A DNA stretch of 64,000 bases from Streptomyces sp. NRRL F-4489 (GCF_001509485.1 NZ_LLZI01000024.1:1-64000), one strand, 5' to 3'; shown: positions 52,468 through 61,302, counted from the first letter of the stretch. The notes: generated from the letters alone by a model not told the origin. Numbers and translations are program-made.

Positions 52468-53739
52468 TCACCGCCCCGCGACGTGGCGCGGCCGGGCCGC
52501 CCCGAAGCCCACCGCCACCTGCGGCACCAGCAGCACCAGCAGCACCGCCAGCGGCACCGTCCAGGAGCCCGAGGCGTCGTGCACCGCGCCCAGCACCGCC
52601 GGACCGGTCGCCGCCAGGATGTAGCCGAAGCACTGCGCCATGCTCGACAGCTGCGCGGTGTGCCGGGTGTCCGGGGCGCGCTGGACGATGAACAGCAGCG
52701 CCAGGCTGATCGCCGCGCCCTGCCCCAGGCCCAGCAGCGTCATCCACACGTACGCGCCGCCCACCGGCGCCGCCCACATCCCGGCGAAGCCCGCCGCGCA
52801 CAGCGCCGCGCCCAGCGCGGCCAGCGTCCCGGCCCGCAGCCGGCGGCCGACGATCACCGGCGCCAGGAACGACCCCGCGATGCCCAGCAGCGAGGAGTAC
52901 GACAGCATCCAGCCGGCGTCGCCCGCGCGCATCCCGGCGTTCTCCAGCATCGTCGGCAGCCAGGCGGCGGCCGCGTAGTAGCTCAGCGACTGCAGGCCCA
53001 TGTAGCCGGTGACCTGCCAGGCCAGCGGCGAGCGCCACAGTCCGCGGACCGGGTGCGCGGCCTCCCGCGCGGCCCCCGCCGGGACCCGCGTACGGGCCCG
53101 CAGCTGCGGCAGCCAGACCACCAGCGCCAGCAGCGCGAGCGCGCCCCAGCAGGCCAGTGTGGCCTGCCAGGAGAGCCCGGCGGCCTGCCGCACCGGGACG
53201 GTGATCCCGGCCGCCAGCGCCGCGCCGCCGAACAGCGACATCGAGTAGAGGCCGGTCATCAGGCCCGCCCGCGCCGGGAAGTCCCGCTTGATCAGGCCGG
53301 GCAGCAGGACGTTGGCCACCGCGATCCCGGCGCCGATCACCACCGTCCCGGCGAACAGCGCCACCACCGAGTCCAGCAGCCGCAGCGCGGTGCCCGCGCA
53401 GATCAGCACCATCGTGCCGAGCAGTGACCGCTCCATCCCGAACCGCCGGCCCAGCCGCGGCGCGACCGGCGCCAGCAGCCCGAAGCAGAGCAGCGGCAGC
53501 GCGGTCAGCAGGCTGGTCGCGGCCGCCGACATCCCGCTGTCGGCCTGGATGGTGCCGGCCAGCGGGGAGACCGCGACCAGGGCCGGGCGGAGGTTCAGCG
53601 CCAGCAGGATCACGCCGAGGCCGAGCCAGAGGGCGCGGCGGCCGGTGGCGGGGGCGGGTGCGGGCGCGGGTGCCTGTCGGGCGCCGTCCGCCGGCCGCGC
53701 CGGTGCCTCCGGTATGCCCGTTGCCGGTCCGTTGGTCAT
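52468..53739 (-). CDS. MFS transporter, CynX/NimT-like
   Basis: A 423-residue major-facilitator protein with 12 helices. The first loop region ALNLRPALVAVSPLAGTIQADSG and the AAWLPTMLENAGM segment resemble the CynX/2-nitroimidazole transporter group. Its ATG overlaps the stop of the upstream GntR gene (ATGA), so regulator and transporter form an operon. Confidence 0.88.
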   Translation of the reverse strand: MTNGPATGIPEAPARPADGARQAPAPAPAPATGRRALWLGLGVILLALNLRPALVAVSPLAGTIQADSGMSAAATSLLTALPLLCFGLLAPVAPRLGRRFGMERSLLGTMVLICAGTALRLLDSVVALFAGTVVIGAGIAVANVLLPGLIKRDFPARAGLMTGLYSMSLFGGAALAAGITVPVRQAAGLSWQATLACWGALALLALVVWLPQLRARTRVPAGAAREAAHPVRGLWRSPLAWQVTGYMGLQSLSYYAAAAWLPTMLENAGMRAGDAGWMLSYSSLLGIAGSFLAPVIVGRRLRAGTLAALGAALCAAGFAGMWAAPVGGAYVWMTLLGLGQGAAISLALLFIVQRAPDTRHTAQLSSMAQCFGYILAATGPAVLGAVHDASGSWTVPLAVLLVLLVPQVAVGFGAARPRHVAGR

Positions 53740-54476
53740 CGCCGGTGTTCCTCCTGTGCGCTCTCGTGCGGTGTGCTCTGGCGGGTCGGTTCGCGCAGGA
53801 CGGCCGCGGCCTCCTCCAGGTGCGCCAGCGACGCCCGCTCGGCGGCCTCCGGGTCGCGCGCCTCGATGGCGTCCACGATCGCGGTGTGCGCGTCGAACTG
53901 GTGGCGGACCGCGTCCGGCAGCGCCGGCGCGCCGACCACGGCGTCCAGCGCCTCCCGCAGCGCCCCGCTGACCTGCTCGTACAGCTCGGCCAACAGGCTG
54001 TTGTGGGCCGCCTCGGCGACCGCCCGGTGGAAGCGCATGTCCGCCTCCACGAACCGGGCGGTGTCGCCGGACTCCCAGGCCCGCCCGCGCGCCGCCAGCG
54101 CCTCCCGCAGCGCCGCCACGTCCTCGTCCGTCCGGCGCAGCGCCGCGTACCGCGCGGCATCGCGCTCCAGGCAGGCGCGGACCTCGTACGTCTCCAGGTT
54201 GGCGGCCCGGCGCAGCCGCCGCTGGACCGCGGCGCCGAAGCCGCTGCGGGCCCGGACGTACGTCCCGTCGCCCTGCCGCGGCTCCAGCATCCCGGTGTGC
54301 ACCAGGGCGCGGACCGCCTCCCGGACGGTGTTCCGGCCGACGTCGAGCTGCTCGACGAGCACCGGCTCGGCCGGGATCTTCTCGCCGACCGGCCACTCGC
54401 CGTCGGCGATCAGCCGCTCCATCTGCTCGATGACCAGCTCGACCAGGCTGGTGCGGGCGGTGCTGCGCAGCGGCAT
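53736..54476 (-). CDS. GntR-family regulator (FadR/FCD subfamily)
   Basis: A 246-residue regulator. The winged helix reads GEWPVGEKIPAEPVLVEQLD with VGRNTVREAVRALVHTGML; the FCD effector domain has VRACLERDAARYAA, DMRFHRAVAEAAHN and DAHTAIVDAIEARDP, which include the metal-binding Asp/His set. The ATG at 54476 is preferred over an upstream frame start. A perfect palindrome 90 bp upstream is its probable operator, and the MFS transporter is its probable target. Confidence 0.9.
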   Translation of the reverse strand: MPLRSTARTSLVELVIEQMERLIADGEWPVGEKIPAEPVLVEQLDVGRNTVREAVRALVHTGMLEPRQGDGTYVRARSGFGAAVQRRLRRAANLETYEVRACLERDAARYAALRRTDEDVAALREALAARGRAWESGDTARFVEADMRFHRAVAEAAHNSLLAELYEQVSGALREALDAVVGAPALPDAVRHQFDAHTAIVDAIEARDPEAAERASLAHLEEAAAVLREPTRQSTPHESAQEEHRR

Positions 54477-54564
54477 CGGCGCGCCGTCCTCTCGTACGTG
54501 TCCCGTGGAAACCGTCCCCCCGATGTCCGCCGACCGATCGGATACGGACACCATTCCACCGGTG

Positions 54565-54579
54565 ATGGGAACATCCCAT
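54565..54579. promoter_or_regulatory. Palindrome between the GntR and FluC genes
   Basis: ATGGGA-ACA-TCCCAT, a perfect 6-3-6 inverted repeat, the size expected for a GntR dimer site. It lies 89 bp before the regulator ATG and 107 bp before the fluC gene. Confidence 0.7.
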
Positions 54580-54685
54580 GTTTAGCGGTGTCAAGCGGCC
54601 AGGCTTAGCCTGAGGGCGGCGCGGCCCCCGTCCCGTACGGCCGGACCCGCCGACATCAGCTGACCGACAGGGGGACCGCGGACCC

Positions 54686-55123
54686 ATGGACGAGCGAGCC
54701 CGCCGGCCGCTGCCCTGGCAGGGCGAGTGGCCGGTGATCGGCGCGGTGGCCGCCGGCGGCGGGATCGGCGCCGCGGCCCGCTACGGCGCCGGCCTGCTCT
54801 GGCCCACCGCCCCCGGCGCTTTCCCCTGGACCACGCTGCTGGTCAACGCGGCCGGCTGCGCCCTGATGGGCGTGCTGATGGTGCTGATCACCGAGGCGTG
54901 GACGGCCCACCGGCTGCTCCGCCCGTTCCTGGGCACCGGCATCCTCGGCGGCTTCACCACCTTCTCCACGTACACCGTGGACCTCACCCACCTCGTGGAC
55001 GCCGGCCGGCTGCCGCTCGCCCTGGCCTACCTGGCCGGCACCCTGCTCGCCGCGCTCACGGCCGTCGCGCTCGCCGGGACGGCCACCCGCGCGCTCCTCG
55101 GACTGCGGAGGCGGACGGCATGA
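54686..55123 (+). CDS. fluC: Fluoride channel subunit FluC/CrcB (copy 1)
   Basis: A 145-residue protein with four helices. Motifs [31 protein letters not shown] and [17 protein letters not shown] (with the TTFST pore residues) define the Fluc family. It exports fluoride as a dual-topology or paired dimer. Its stop overlaps the next start (ATGA). TAGCCT at 54606-54611 may be the -10 element. Confidence 0.93.
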   Translation: MDERARRPLPWQGEWPVIGAVAAGGGIGAAARYGAGLLWPTAPGAFPWTTLLVNAAGCALMGVLMVLITEAWTAHRLLRPFLGTGILGGFTTFSTYTVDLTHLVDAGRLPLALAYLAGTLLAALTAVALAGTATRALLGLRRRTA

Positions 55124-55536
55124 CGGACCGGACGGCGAACGCGCGGCCCGGCGGGGTGCCCACCGGGCGCCCGGGGCTGCGGCTGACCGTACTGGTCGGC
55201 GAGCAGGACGCCTGGCACCACCGGCCGCTCTACGCGGAGATCGTCCACCGGGCCCGCGCGGCCGGACTGGCCGGCGCCAGCGCTTTCCGCGGCGTCGAGG
55301 GCTTCGGGTCGACGTCGGTCATCCACACCCAGCGGCTGCTGTCGCTCAGCGAGGAACTGCCGGTCGCGGTGGTCGTCGTGGACACCGAGGAACGGGTGCG
55401 GGCCTTCCTGCCGCAGCTGGCCGAACTCCTCGCCGGCGGCGGCCTGGTGACCCTCGACCCGTGCGAGACGATCACGTTCGGGCGCCGGGCGGACGACGCG
55501 GACGGCTCCGCCGGCGGGGAGGGCGCACCCGCGTGA
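55120..55536 (+). CDS. DUF190 protein
   Basis: A 138-residue soluble protein with the DUF190 signature: [40 protein letters not shown] and [18 protein letters not shown]. The fold is PII-like. DUF190 genes are repeatedly found between crcB genes, so a role in regulating fluoride export is likely but unproven. Coupled to both neighbours through ATGA and GTGA overlaps. Confidence 0.92.
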   Translation: MTDRTANARPGGVPTGRPGLRLTVLVGEQDAWHHRPLYAEIVHRARAAGLAGASAFRGVEGFGSTSVIHTQRLLSLSEELPVAVVVVDTEERVRAFLPQLAELLAGGGLVTLDPCETITFGRRADDADGSAGGEGAPA

Positions 55537-55907
55537 ACTGGCTGCTGGTGGTGGCCGGTGCCGTGGTCGGGGCACCGCTGCGCTTCCTCACCGACCGCTT
55601 CGTCCAGGCCCGGCACGACTCGGTGCTGCCCTGGGGCACGTTCACCGTCAACGCCGCCGGGAGCCTGATCCTCGGCCTGCTGACCGGCGCGGTCGCCTCC
55701 GGCGCCGCCGGCCCGCACGCCCAGCTGTTCCTCGGCACCGGCCTGTGCGGCGCCCTGACGACGTATTCGACGTTCTCCTACGAGACGCTGCGGCTGGCCG
55801 CCGACGGGGCGCGCGGCTACGCGGCGCTCAACGTCGTGCTGAGCCTGGCGGCCGGCCTGGGCGCCGCCTTCGCGGGCGTCGCCCTCGCCCACGCCCTGCT
55901 GTCCTGA
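55533..55907 (+). CDS. fluC: Fluoride channel subunit FluC/CrcB (copy 2)
   Basis: A 124-residue four-helix Fluc protein: [32 protein letters not shown] and [17 protein letters not shown]. The GTG start overlaps the DUF190 stop. The presence of two differing copies suggests a heterodimer. A terminator hairpin follows at 55946. Confidence 0.93.
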   Translation: MNWLLVVAGAVVGAPLRFLTDRFVQARHDSVLPWGTFTVNAAGSLILGLLTGAVASGAAGPHAQLFLGTGLCGALTTYSTFSYETLRLAADGARGYAALNVVLSLAAGLGAAFAGVALAHALLS

Positions 55908-55945
55908 CCGGGTGCGCCCGGGGCCAACTCCCCTTGCACGGCGAA

Positions 55946-55977
55946 GCGGTGGGGCTCCGGAAGAAGAGCCCCACCGC
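55946..55977 (+). terminator. Terminator of the fluC operon
   Basis: Perfect 12-bp stem (55946-55957 with 55966-55977) around an 8-nt purine-rich loop, 38 nt past the stop. Confidence 0.85.
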
Positions 55978-56136
55978 GATGGGCGGACGTACGGATGCAC
56001 GGGGACTGGTGGGGGGTACGGAACCGGCCGCCAGGTACCGGCTCCGTCAGCCCCGGCCCGTCCGCTGCCCGGCCACCGTCAGCCCGGCCGGGATGCGGCG
56101 GGAACCGCCGACCGCCTCCCGGGGACGGCCCGGGGG

Positions 56137-56796
56137 TCAGCCGCCGGAGCGGGCCCCGGCCAGGCCGTTCGCCCAGAGCTGGTCCACCTGGGCGCGCTCG
56201 TTGGCGTCCGGCTGGGTGTTCTGGCAGGACGGGCCGGGCCCGCCGCCGGACATCAGCTCGCTGCACGGACCCTCGTAGTGGTCCGGCAGGCCCAGCACAT
56301 GGCCGGTCTCGTGCGCGACGATGCGGGTGCGGTTGTACTGCTGGGCCTGGCTGTAGTCGATGAAGACGAAGCCCCGGCCGTGGCCGTCGGTGCTGGCGTA
56401 CGAACCGCGCGGGTCGTTGCCCTCGCGGTACTGGAAGTCACCGCCGCGGCCCGCCTGGAGCTTGACGTTGCTGACCGCGCTGTTCCAGATGGACGCGCTC
56501 CGGGATATCTCGCCGGCGAAGGTGGGGGCCGCGCTGGCGTCGTAGGTGACGGTGACCGTCTTCAGCTGCGGATTGGCCTTCAGCTTCGCCCGGGCCGACT
56601 TCAGCACGGCGTCGAAGAACGCCTTGGTGTCCGCCTTCTCGGCCGCCGAACCGGTGTAGGCGGCGATCGAGGCGGGGGTGCTGCGGTGGGTGGCGGAGTG
56701 CGCGGGGGAGGTCGCGGACACGGGGGCCGCCGCGGCGAGCGCGGCGGCGAGACCCAGACCGAGCGCAGCCGACAGCGCCGTCTTGGGAGATCTCAT
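56137..56796 (-). CDS. snpA: Secreted snapalysin-type metalloprotease
   Basis: A 219-residue preproprotein of peptidase family M7. The signal peptide is about 1-28 ([13 protein letters not shown]), a short propeptide follows, and the catalytic domain has [20 protein letters not shown] (HExxHxxGxxD, zinc site) and CSELMSGG (Met-turn). Cysteines C in GPCSEL and GPSCQN should form the family disulfide. It is the small neutral protease activated by the divergent LysR regulator in S. lividans and S. coelicolor. Confidence 0.93.
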   Translation of the reverse strand: MRSPKTALSAALGLGLAAALAAAAPVSATSPAHSATHRSTPASIAAYTGSAAEKADTKAFFDAVLKSARAKLKANPQLKTVTVTYDASAAPTFAGEISRSASIWNSAVSNVKLQAGRGGDFQYREGNDPRGSYASTDGHGRGFVFIDYSQAQQYNRTRIVAHETGHVLGLPDHYEGPCSELMSGGGPGPSCQNTQPDANERAQVDQLWANGLAGARSGG

Positions 56797-56922
56797 GTGG
56801 GGGGCTCCTTCGTCTCCGAGGGGCCGTACGGCCGCCGTGTGGGGCGGCGGCCGGGGCCCTGCGGATTTCTTGGTGCCGTTGAGTGTGGACGGAGTTCACC
56901 CGCCGGACGGAGATGCCAGGTG

Positions 56923-56941
56923 GCGATAGCGCGAAGCGATA
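56923..56941. promoter_or_regulatory. Repeated GCGATA in the snpA-snpR gap
   Basis: GCGATA occurs at 56923-56928 and 56936-56941, 13 bp apart, between the divergent genes. This may be part of the LysR binding site; the match to the T-N11-A motif is loose. Confidence 0.35.
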
Positions 56942-57039
56942 CCCCCGATGGCCACGGGGCAAAAGGCCCGTGAAAGCCCGGCGTTCACGGCCCCGGAAGA
57001 CTCTGGTGTGAGCCGCGCCCGCGCGTTTATGCTCCCGGC

Positions 57040-58017
57040 GTGGAGCTAGAGGTAAGGCATCTTCGCGCACTGTGCGCCATCGCCGACACCGGCAGCGTGC
57101 GCAAGGCGGCCCGGCAGCTGGGGATGACGCAGCCCTCCCTGACGACCCAGCTCCACCGCATCGAGAAGGCCCTCGGCGGCCAGCTCTTCTTCCGCGAGCC
57201 CACCGGCAGCCGCCCCACCCCGCTCGGCCACTCGGTGCTCTGCCGCGCCCGGCCGATAGTGGCCGAGATGCGGGCACTTGTCGAGGAGATCGCCTCCGTC
57301 TCGGTCCGCGAGGAGGGCACCCGGCTGCGCATCGGCAGCACCAACAGCCCCGCCGTCGCCGGCTGGCTGCGCCGGCTGCGCACCCGCCTCCCGGAGACCG
57401 ACACCACGATACGGACCGACGTCTCCGCCAACGCCCTGCTGCACATGGTCGCCATGGGCCAGCTCGACGCGGCCTTCGTGCACGAGGTCGAGGGCGCCCC
57501 GCTGCGCGTCCCGGACGGCCTGGTCTGCCATGAACTCCTCGCCCGCGAACCGCAGTTCATCGCCCTGGCCGAAAGCCACCCGGCCGCCGCGCACCCGGTC
57601 GTCCGGGTCGCCGACCTCGCCGCCGACCAGTGGATGGTCGACCCCACCGTCGACGGCGAATGGGCCGGCCTGCGCCGCATCTGGGCCGCGGCCGGCATCA
57701 ACCCCCGCGTCGTGCACGGCGATTACCTCACCGCCGTCGACCTCGTCATGGCCGGCGAGGTGGTCACCCCCTGCCAGCCCACCGCCCGCTCCCGCCCCGG
57801 CATGGCCATCCGCCCCCTGCACGGCGACCCGCTCGCCGTCCGCCTCTTCATGGCCTGCCGCGCCGACGGCCCCCCGGCCGCCTCCGCCGGCGACCTCTTC
57901 GCCGACCTCACCGCCGCCTACGCCGAAATCGCCTGGGCCAGCGACGCCTACCACACCTGGCTCCTCCACCACGGCGGCCCCCTCGCCCCGACCCACCAGG
58001 GGGTCAGGGGCCTATAG
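57040..58017 (+). CDS. snpR: LysR-family activator of the secreted protease
   Basis: A 325-residue LysR protein: N-terminal helix-turn-helix with ALCAIADTGSVRKAARQLGM and TQPSLTTQLHRIEKALGGQL, then a type 2 effector domain with GSTNSPAVAGWLRRLR. It is divergent from snpA, as known for SnpR/MprR. TATGCT ends 6 nt before the GTG at 57040, predicting a leaderless transcript. The 3' end overlaps a possible small ORF on the other strand by 70 bp. Confidence 0.92.
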   Translation: MELEVRHLRALCAIADTGSVRKAARQLGMTQPSLTTQLHRIEKALGGQLFFREPTGSRPTPLGHSVLCRARPIVAEMRALVEEIASVSVREEGTRLRIGSTNSPAVAGWLRRLRTRLPETDTTIRTDVSANALLHMVAMGQLDAAFVHEVEGAPLRVPDGLVCHELLAREPQFIALAESHPAAAHPVVRVADLAADQWMVDPTVDGEWAGLRRIWAAAGINPRVVHGDYLTAVDLVMAGEVVTPCQPTARSRPGMAIRPLHGDPLAVRLFMACRADGPPAASAGDLFADLTAAYAEIAWASDAYHTWLLHHGGPLAPTHQGVRGL

Positions 58018-58199
58018 GCGGGGGTTATCGCCCGGGCCGGCCTGCCCGCTACCCGCAGTGCGCTCAGCCGCCGGCCTTGGCGCGGCTTGGGTACCGGTAC
58101 GGCCGTCGCATGAGCCCGCCCCTCCGGTACGACGATCACCGTCACCACCGCAGCCGCTCCACCTACCCGGACCAGCACCACGCGGCCGTTCTTGCTCAC
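57948..58199 (-). CDS. Possible 83-residue small protein with strong RBS
   Basis: A GTG at 58199 is preceded by AAGGAGGACGACC, one of the best ribosome binding sites in the window. The peptide begins Ser-Lys-Asn-Gly-Arg, continues with a hydrophobic VVLVRVGGAAAVVTVIVV segment and ends with a Trp/Pro-rich tail that overlaps the LysR gene. Third codon positions are only moderately GC-biased. It may be a small membrane or secreted protein or the remains of a longer gene. The stretch 58200-58433 holds only its leader and palindrome. Confidence 0.4.
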   Translation of the reverse strand: MSKNGRVVLVRVGGAAAVVTVIVVPEGRAHATAVPVPKPRQGRRLSALRVAGRPARAITPAYRPLTPWWVGARGPPWWRSQVW

Positions 58200-58212
58200 G
58201 GTCGTCCTCCTT

Positions 58213-58237
58213 CTTGTCCGGTTGCCGTTGGGACAAG
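58213..58237. promoter_or_regulatory. Inverted repeat before the small ORF
   Basis: CTTGTCC (58213-58219) and GGACAAG (58231-58237) with an 11-nt spacer, starting 6 nt upstream of the AAGGAGG. Could be an operator or a leader hairpin. Confidence 0.45.
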
Positions 58238-58433
58238 GTTGGCCACCGCCGGTCTCGGCACGTGGTGATCGTGGACGGACCGCGAACGCACTCCGAACAG
58301 GGCGATAAGAGGTTCCCTGGTGATCGACGAGTCCGGTGCGGGAATACCGAGAGGATGCAGGGGCGAACGAGGTGGCTGCGGACTGGCAAGAGGCCATCCG
58401 GCGGTTCGGCGGCCTGCTCCGCCGACTGCGTCA

Positions 58434-59417
58434 TCACGCCAGCGGCTTGCGGTAGCGGACGTACTCGTTCTGCCGCCGAAACCCCACACTCTCGTAAAGA
58501 TCGTAGGACCGGTGCGGGTTTGCCGTGCCCGTGAACAGCCGGGCGGTCGTTGCACCATGGCTGCGAAGGCTTCGCAGCCCGTCCAGCAGCAGGGCCCGGC
58601 CGATTCCGAGGCGTCGCTGGTCCGTTCGGACACTCAGTTCCTCGACCTCGCCCACGGTGTGGTCGTGGCGGCGGATGGAGCAGAGGGCCACGCCGAGCAT
58701 GTCCTGCCCGTTCCACGCAGCCCTCCAGCACGCCGGGTCGGCGGTGTCGACGAAGTCCTGGAAGGACCATTTCTGAGTAAATCCGGTGTCCGCGTACGAA
58801 TCGACGACCGTCCTCCAGGCTGCACGGTAGTGACTGGGCCCGATCGGCCCTGTCCGTATCCCGGCCGGCAGTTCGCCAGCCGGCTCGGGCAACCGCTGCA
58901 GATCGCCCAGCTCCAGCTCGACCAGGCTGAAGACGCGTCGGTAGCCGGCTGCGCGCAGAAGTGCCGTGGCGTCCTGCTCGGAGGCCATGGCGTTCGCGCC
59001 GATCACTGCCGTCCGCGCCGTTCCATGCTCTTGAACGAGCTGGCGGATCCGCTCTTCGGCCCAGCTCAGCATGGCTGATCCGACGCCCTGATGGCGGTGC
59101 TCGGGCAGGAGGTAGCCGCGGTGCAGGTAGAGCCACGTATCGTCCCGCTCTTGCCACCACCGGATCGTCGAGTAGCCGACGACGCTCCCGTCGTGCACCA
59201 CCAGGATCTGGTTCTTGGACGGCTCCTCCAGCGTGGCCGAGGCTTCGGCGATCTCGGCCGCTGTCGGGAGCCCTTCCACAACCGAACGGGCGTCGACCCG
59301 GTCCCGTTCGGCACACCCCAGCCGCACCGTGGCCATGGGGCCGTGGTCTTCGTCGCCGCGATACGGCCGGAATCCGAAGCCGGCCGGAAGGTCCTGTCCT
59401 GGCGTGTCATCCGACAT
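58434..59417 (-). CDS. Two-domain GNAT acetyltransferase
   Basis: A 327-residue protein with tandem GNAT domains. The first has HRGYLLPEHRHQGVGSAMLSW (about 95-115), the second ELSVRTDQRRLGIGRALLLD (about 255-275), both with the acetyl-CoA Q/RxxGxG/A loop. This layout is that of mycothiol synthase and many of its relatives, but this copy is not in a recognisable mshD context. Codon use is visibly less GC-biased than in neighbours, and it sits next to the possible small ORF, so horizontal acquisition is plausible. Confidence 0.85.
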   Translation of the reverse strand: MSDDTPGQDLPAGFGFRPYRGDEDHGPMATVRLGCAERDRVDARSVVEGLPTAAEIAEASATLEEPSKNQILVVHDGSVVGYSTIRWWQERDDTWLYLHRGYLLPEHRHQGVGSAMLSWAEERIRQLVQEHGTARTAVIGANAMASEQDATALLRAAGYRRVFSLVELELGDLQRLPEPAGELPAGIRTGPIGPSHYRAAWRTVVDSYADTGFTQKWSFQDFVDTADPACWRAAWNGQDMLGVALCSIRRHDHTVGEVEELSVRTDQRRLGIGRALLLDGLRSLRSHGATTARLFTGTANPHRSYDLYESVGFRRQNEYVRYRKPLA

Positions 59418-59646
59418 GGCCGGATGATCTCGAACTGTGAGGCAGGCCCGCCACCCTATTCATGCCGCGGTCGTCTGCGGAGACATCGGCGCACTCTTCG
59501 CAGCACCGGCGGCGGCCGGACACAGGCGGGATTGAGCACAGTCAGCAGACTGGCCGCAGGTTACCCGCCCCCCAAACGACCGCACCCGGTCCGCCTGACC
59601 GCCGGATTGCGGCGGCTGCGGGCCGGGTGCGGGCAGGGAGGCGAGG

Positions 59647-59668
59647 TGACCCGCGGAACCGCGGGTCA
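59647..59668 (-). terminator. Terminator hairpin of sodN
   Basis: TGACCCGCGG (59647-59656) and CCGCGGGTCA (59659-59668) form a perfect inverted repeat 17 nt past the sodN stop. Confidence 0.8.
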
Positions 59669-59685
59669 GATGGCCTGGCCGGAGA

Positions 59686-60081
59686 TCAAGCCTTCTTGGT
59701 CTCCCAGAAGATCTTGTCGATCTGGGCGATCAGGTCCAGCGCCTTCTGGCCGGTGGCCGGGTCGTTCGAGCCCTTGGCCGCGCTGAGGGCCTTGAGGGTG
59801 TCGTTGACCAGCTGGTGCAGCTCCGGGTACTTCTCGAAGTGCGGGGGCTTGAAGTAGTCGCTCCACAGCACCGAGACGTGGTGCTTGGCCAGCTCGGCGC
59901 GCTGCTCCTTGATCAGGACGGCGCGGGTGCGGAAGTCCGCGTCCTCGTTGGCCTGGTACTTCTCCTGGACGGCCTTGACCGACTCGGCCTCGATGCGGGC
60001 CTGGGCCGGGTCGTACACGCCGCAGGGGAGGTCGCAGTGGGCGCTGACCCTCACCTTGGGGGCGAACAGGCGCGAAAGCAT
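59686..60081 (-). CDS. sodN: Nickel superoxide dismutase
   Basis: A 131-residue precursor. A 14-residue leader is followed by the nickel hook HCDLPCGVYDP, in which the new N-terminal His and the two cysteines bind nickel after processing. The remainder is the four-helix bundle with ESVKAVQEKYQANED and FWETKKA at the end. It needs removal of the leader by SodX, encoded divergently. In S. coelicolor nickel raises sodN, and an sRNA from sodF targets its mRNA; whether the site is conserved here was not tested. Confidence 0.97.
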   Translation of the reverse strand: MLSRLFAPKVRVSAHCDLPCGVYDPAQARIEAESVKAVQEKYQANEDADFRTRAVLIKEQRAELAKHHVSVLWSDYFKPPHFEKYPELHQLVNDTLKALSAAKGSNDPATGQKALDLIAQIDKIFWETKKA

Positions 60082-60246
60082 GTTCAGTCCTTCCTCGTGA
60101 TCGTCTTCTCAGGTGCGAGATTACTCGGTACGGGAAGGCTTTTCTCGGGCGGCCCGGGGGTCTTAGGGCAAAAGTCCGGTGCCGGGGCGGGACTGATGGA
60201 GGATGGTCCGGTGGAGGTTCCACGGGGGCTGGACCGGGAGGTGCGG

Positions 60247-60693
60247 ATGCCGGAGCGGGTGCGCGAGCCGGAGCGGGAGAGCGGCGGCGGCACGGGTGCC
60301 GGGCGGGCCGGGGCGCTGCGGGCGTTCGGCCTGGCGGAGGTCTACAACCCGTCGATGGTGCCCACCCTCCGGCCGGGTGACCAGCTGATCGTCCAGTACG
60401 GGGCGGTGGTGCGGCCGGGCGACGTGGTCGTGGTGCGCCATCCGTTCCGGCAGGACCTGCTGATCGTCAAGCGCGCGGTGGAGCGGCGGGACGGCGGCTG
60501 GTGGGTGCGCGGCGACAACCCGTACGTGGAGAACGACAGCCGGGAGTTCGGCGCCGTTCCCGATGAGCTGGTGATCGCGCGGGCCTGGCTGCGGGTGCGG
60601 CCGCCGCGCGGGATTCAGCGCTCGCCGGCGGCGGTGCTCTCCTGGGCGCTGACGGCGGTGCGGCCGCTCTCCCGGCGCTTGCGGGCCCGGTAG
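60247..60693 (+). CDS. sodX: Nickel SOD maturation protease, S26 family
   Basis: A 148-residue signal-peptidase-like protein. The catalytic serine is in VYNPSMVPTLRPGDQL, the lysine in LLIVKRAVERRDGGW, and GDN in VRGDNPYVENDSR. There is no membrane helix, unlike true signal peptidases, which suits cytoplasmic cleavage of pro-SodN. GGGAGG with 5-nt spacing supports the ATG at 60247. The gene is divergent from sodN and overlaps the CGNR gene tail to tail by 79 nt. Confidence 0.9.
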   Translation: MPERVREPERESGGGTGAGRAGALRAFGLAEVYNPSMVPTLRPGDQLIVQYGAVVRPGDVVVVRHPFRQDLLIVKRAVERRDGGWWVRGDNPYVENDSREFGAVPDELVIARAWLRVRPPRGIQRSPAAVLSWALTAVRPLSRRLRAR

Positions 60694-61226
60694 GCGGCGA
60701 CGTTGGCGCGGGTGGCGCAGCGGTCGGAGCAGTAGCGCCGGGAGCGGTTGGTCGAGGTGTCCAGATAGGCGTTGCGGCAGGGCTTGGCCTCGCAGATGCC
60801 CAGGCGGTCCACGCCCAGCTCGGTGAGGTGGAAGGCCAGGCCCATGCAGGCGGTCGCGGTGAAGCCCGCGGTGGCGTTGGCGGCGTGGTCGGCGATGTGC
60901 ATATGCCATTTGGGGCGGCCGTCGTCGTCGCGGTGCTCGTGGCCGGAGATCTGCGGGCTGACCGGGAACTCCATCATCAGCGCGTTGAGCAGGTCCACCG
61001 CGAGGACCTCGTCGCCGCGGTCGGCGGCCTCGAAGACCGCGCGCAGCCGGGAGCGGACGGTGCGCAGCCGGGTCACATCGCTCTCGGTGGCCCGCCGGGC
61101 CGCCTGCTGGGCCGGGCCGAACAGCTCGCGGACGGCCTCGACCGAGGTCAGGGTGTCCCCGCCGCGCTCGGGCTGCTCGGTGTTGACCAGCCGCACGGCG
61201 TAGTCCGAGTAAGAGGCCAGGTCCAC
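60615..61226 (-). CDS. CGNR zinc-finger/ABATE domain regulator
   Basis: A 203-residue protein. The N-terminal ABATE domain (about 1-130) begins with DLASYSDYAVRLVNTEQPER. The C-terminal CGNR zinc finger carries C-x4-C-x12-C-x3-C (GICEAKPCRNAYLDTSTNRS, YCSDRCATRANVAAYRARKR). Members are presumed stress-responsive transcription regulators. A palindromic block upstream (61270-61302) is a candidate autoregulatory site. The 3' end overlaps sodX. Confidence 0.9.
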   Translation of the reverse strand: MDLASYSDYAVRLVNTEQPERGGDTLTSVEAVRELFGPAQQAARRATESDVTRLRTVRSRLRAVFEAADRGDEVLAVDLLNALMMEFPVSPQISGHEHRDDDGRPKWHMHIADHAANATAGFTATACMGLAFHLTELGVDRLGICEAKPCRNAYLDTSTNRSRRYCSDRCATRANVAAYRARKRRESGRTAVSAQESTAAGER

Positions 61227-61269
61227 TTGTCTTCCTTACGGGCGCGGGGCTGGGGTACGGCTACCCATG

Positions 61270-61302
61270 CGTAATGAGTGGTTTCCCTACGAGGGTATTA
61301 CG
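61270..61302. promoter_or_regulatory. Nested palindromes upstream of the CGNR gene
   Basis: CGTAAT (61270-61275) is inverted as ATTACG (61297-61302), and between them CCCT-ACG-AGGG (61285-61295) forms a second palindrome. The block lies 44-76 bp before the CGNR start. Confidence 0.55.

Noticed and set aside
54560..54685. Fluoride riboswitch before fluC, suggested by GGTGATGGG
   Set aside because: The pairing and the CTGATG-type pseudoknot partner are missing. The likely -10 (54606) lies downstream, so the element would not be transcribed with fluC.
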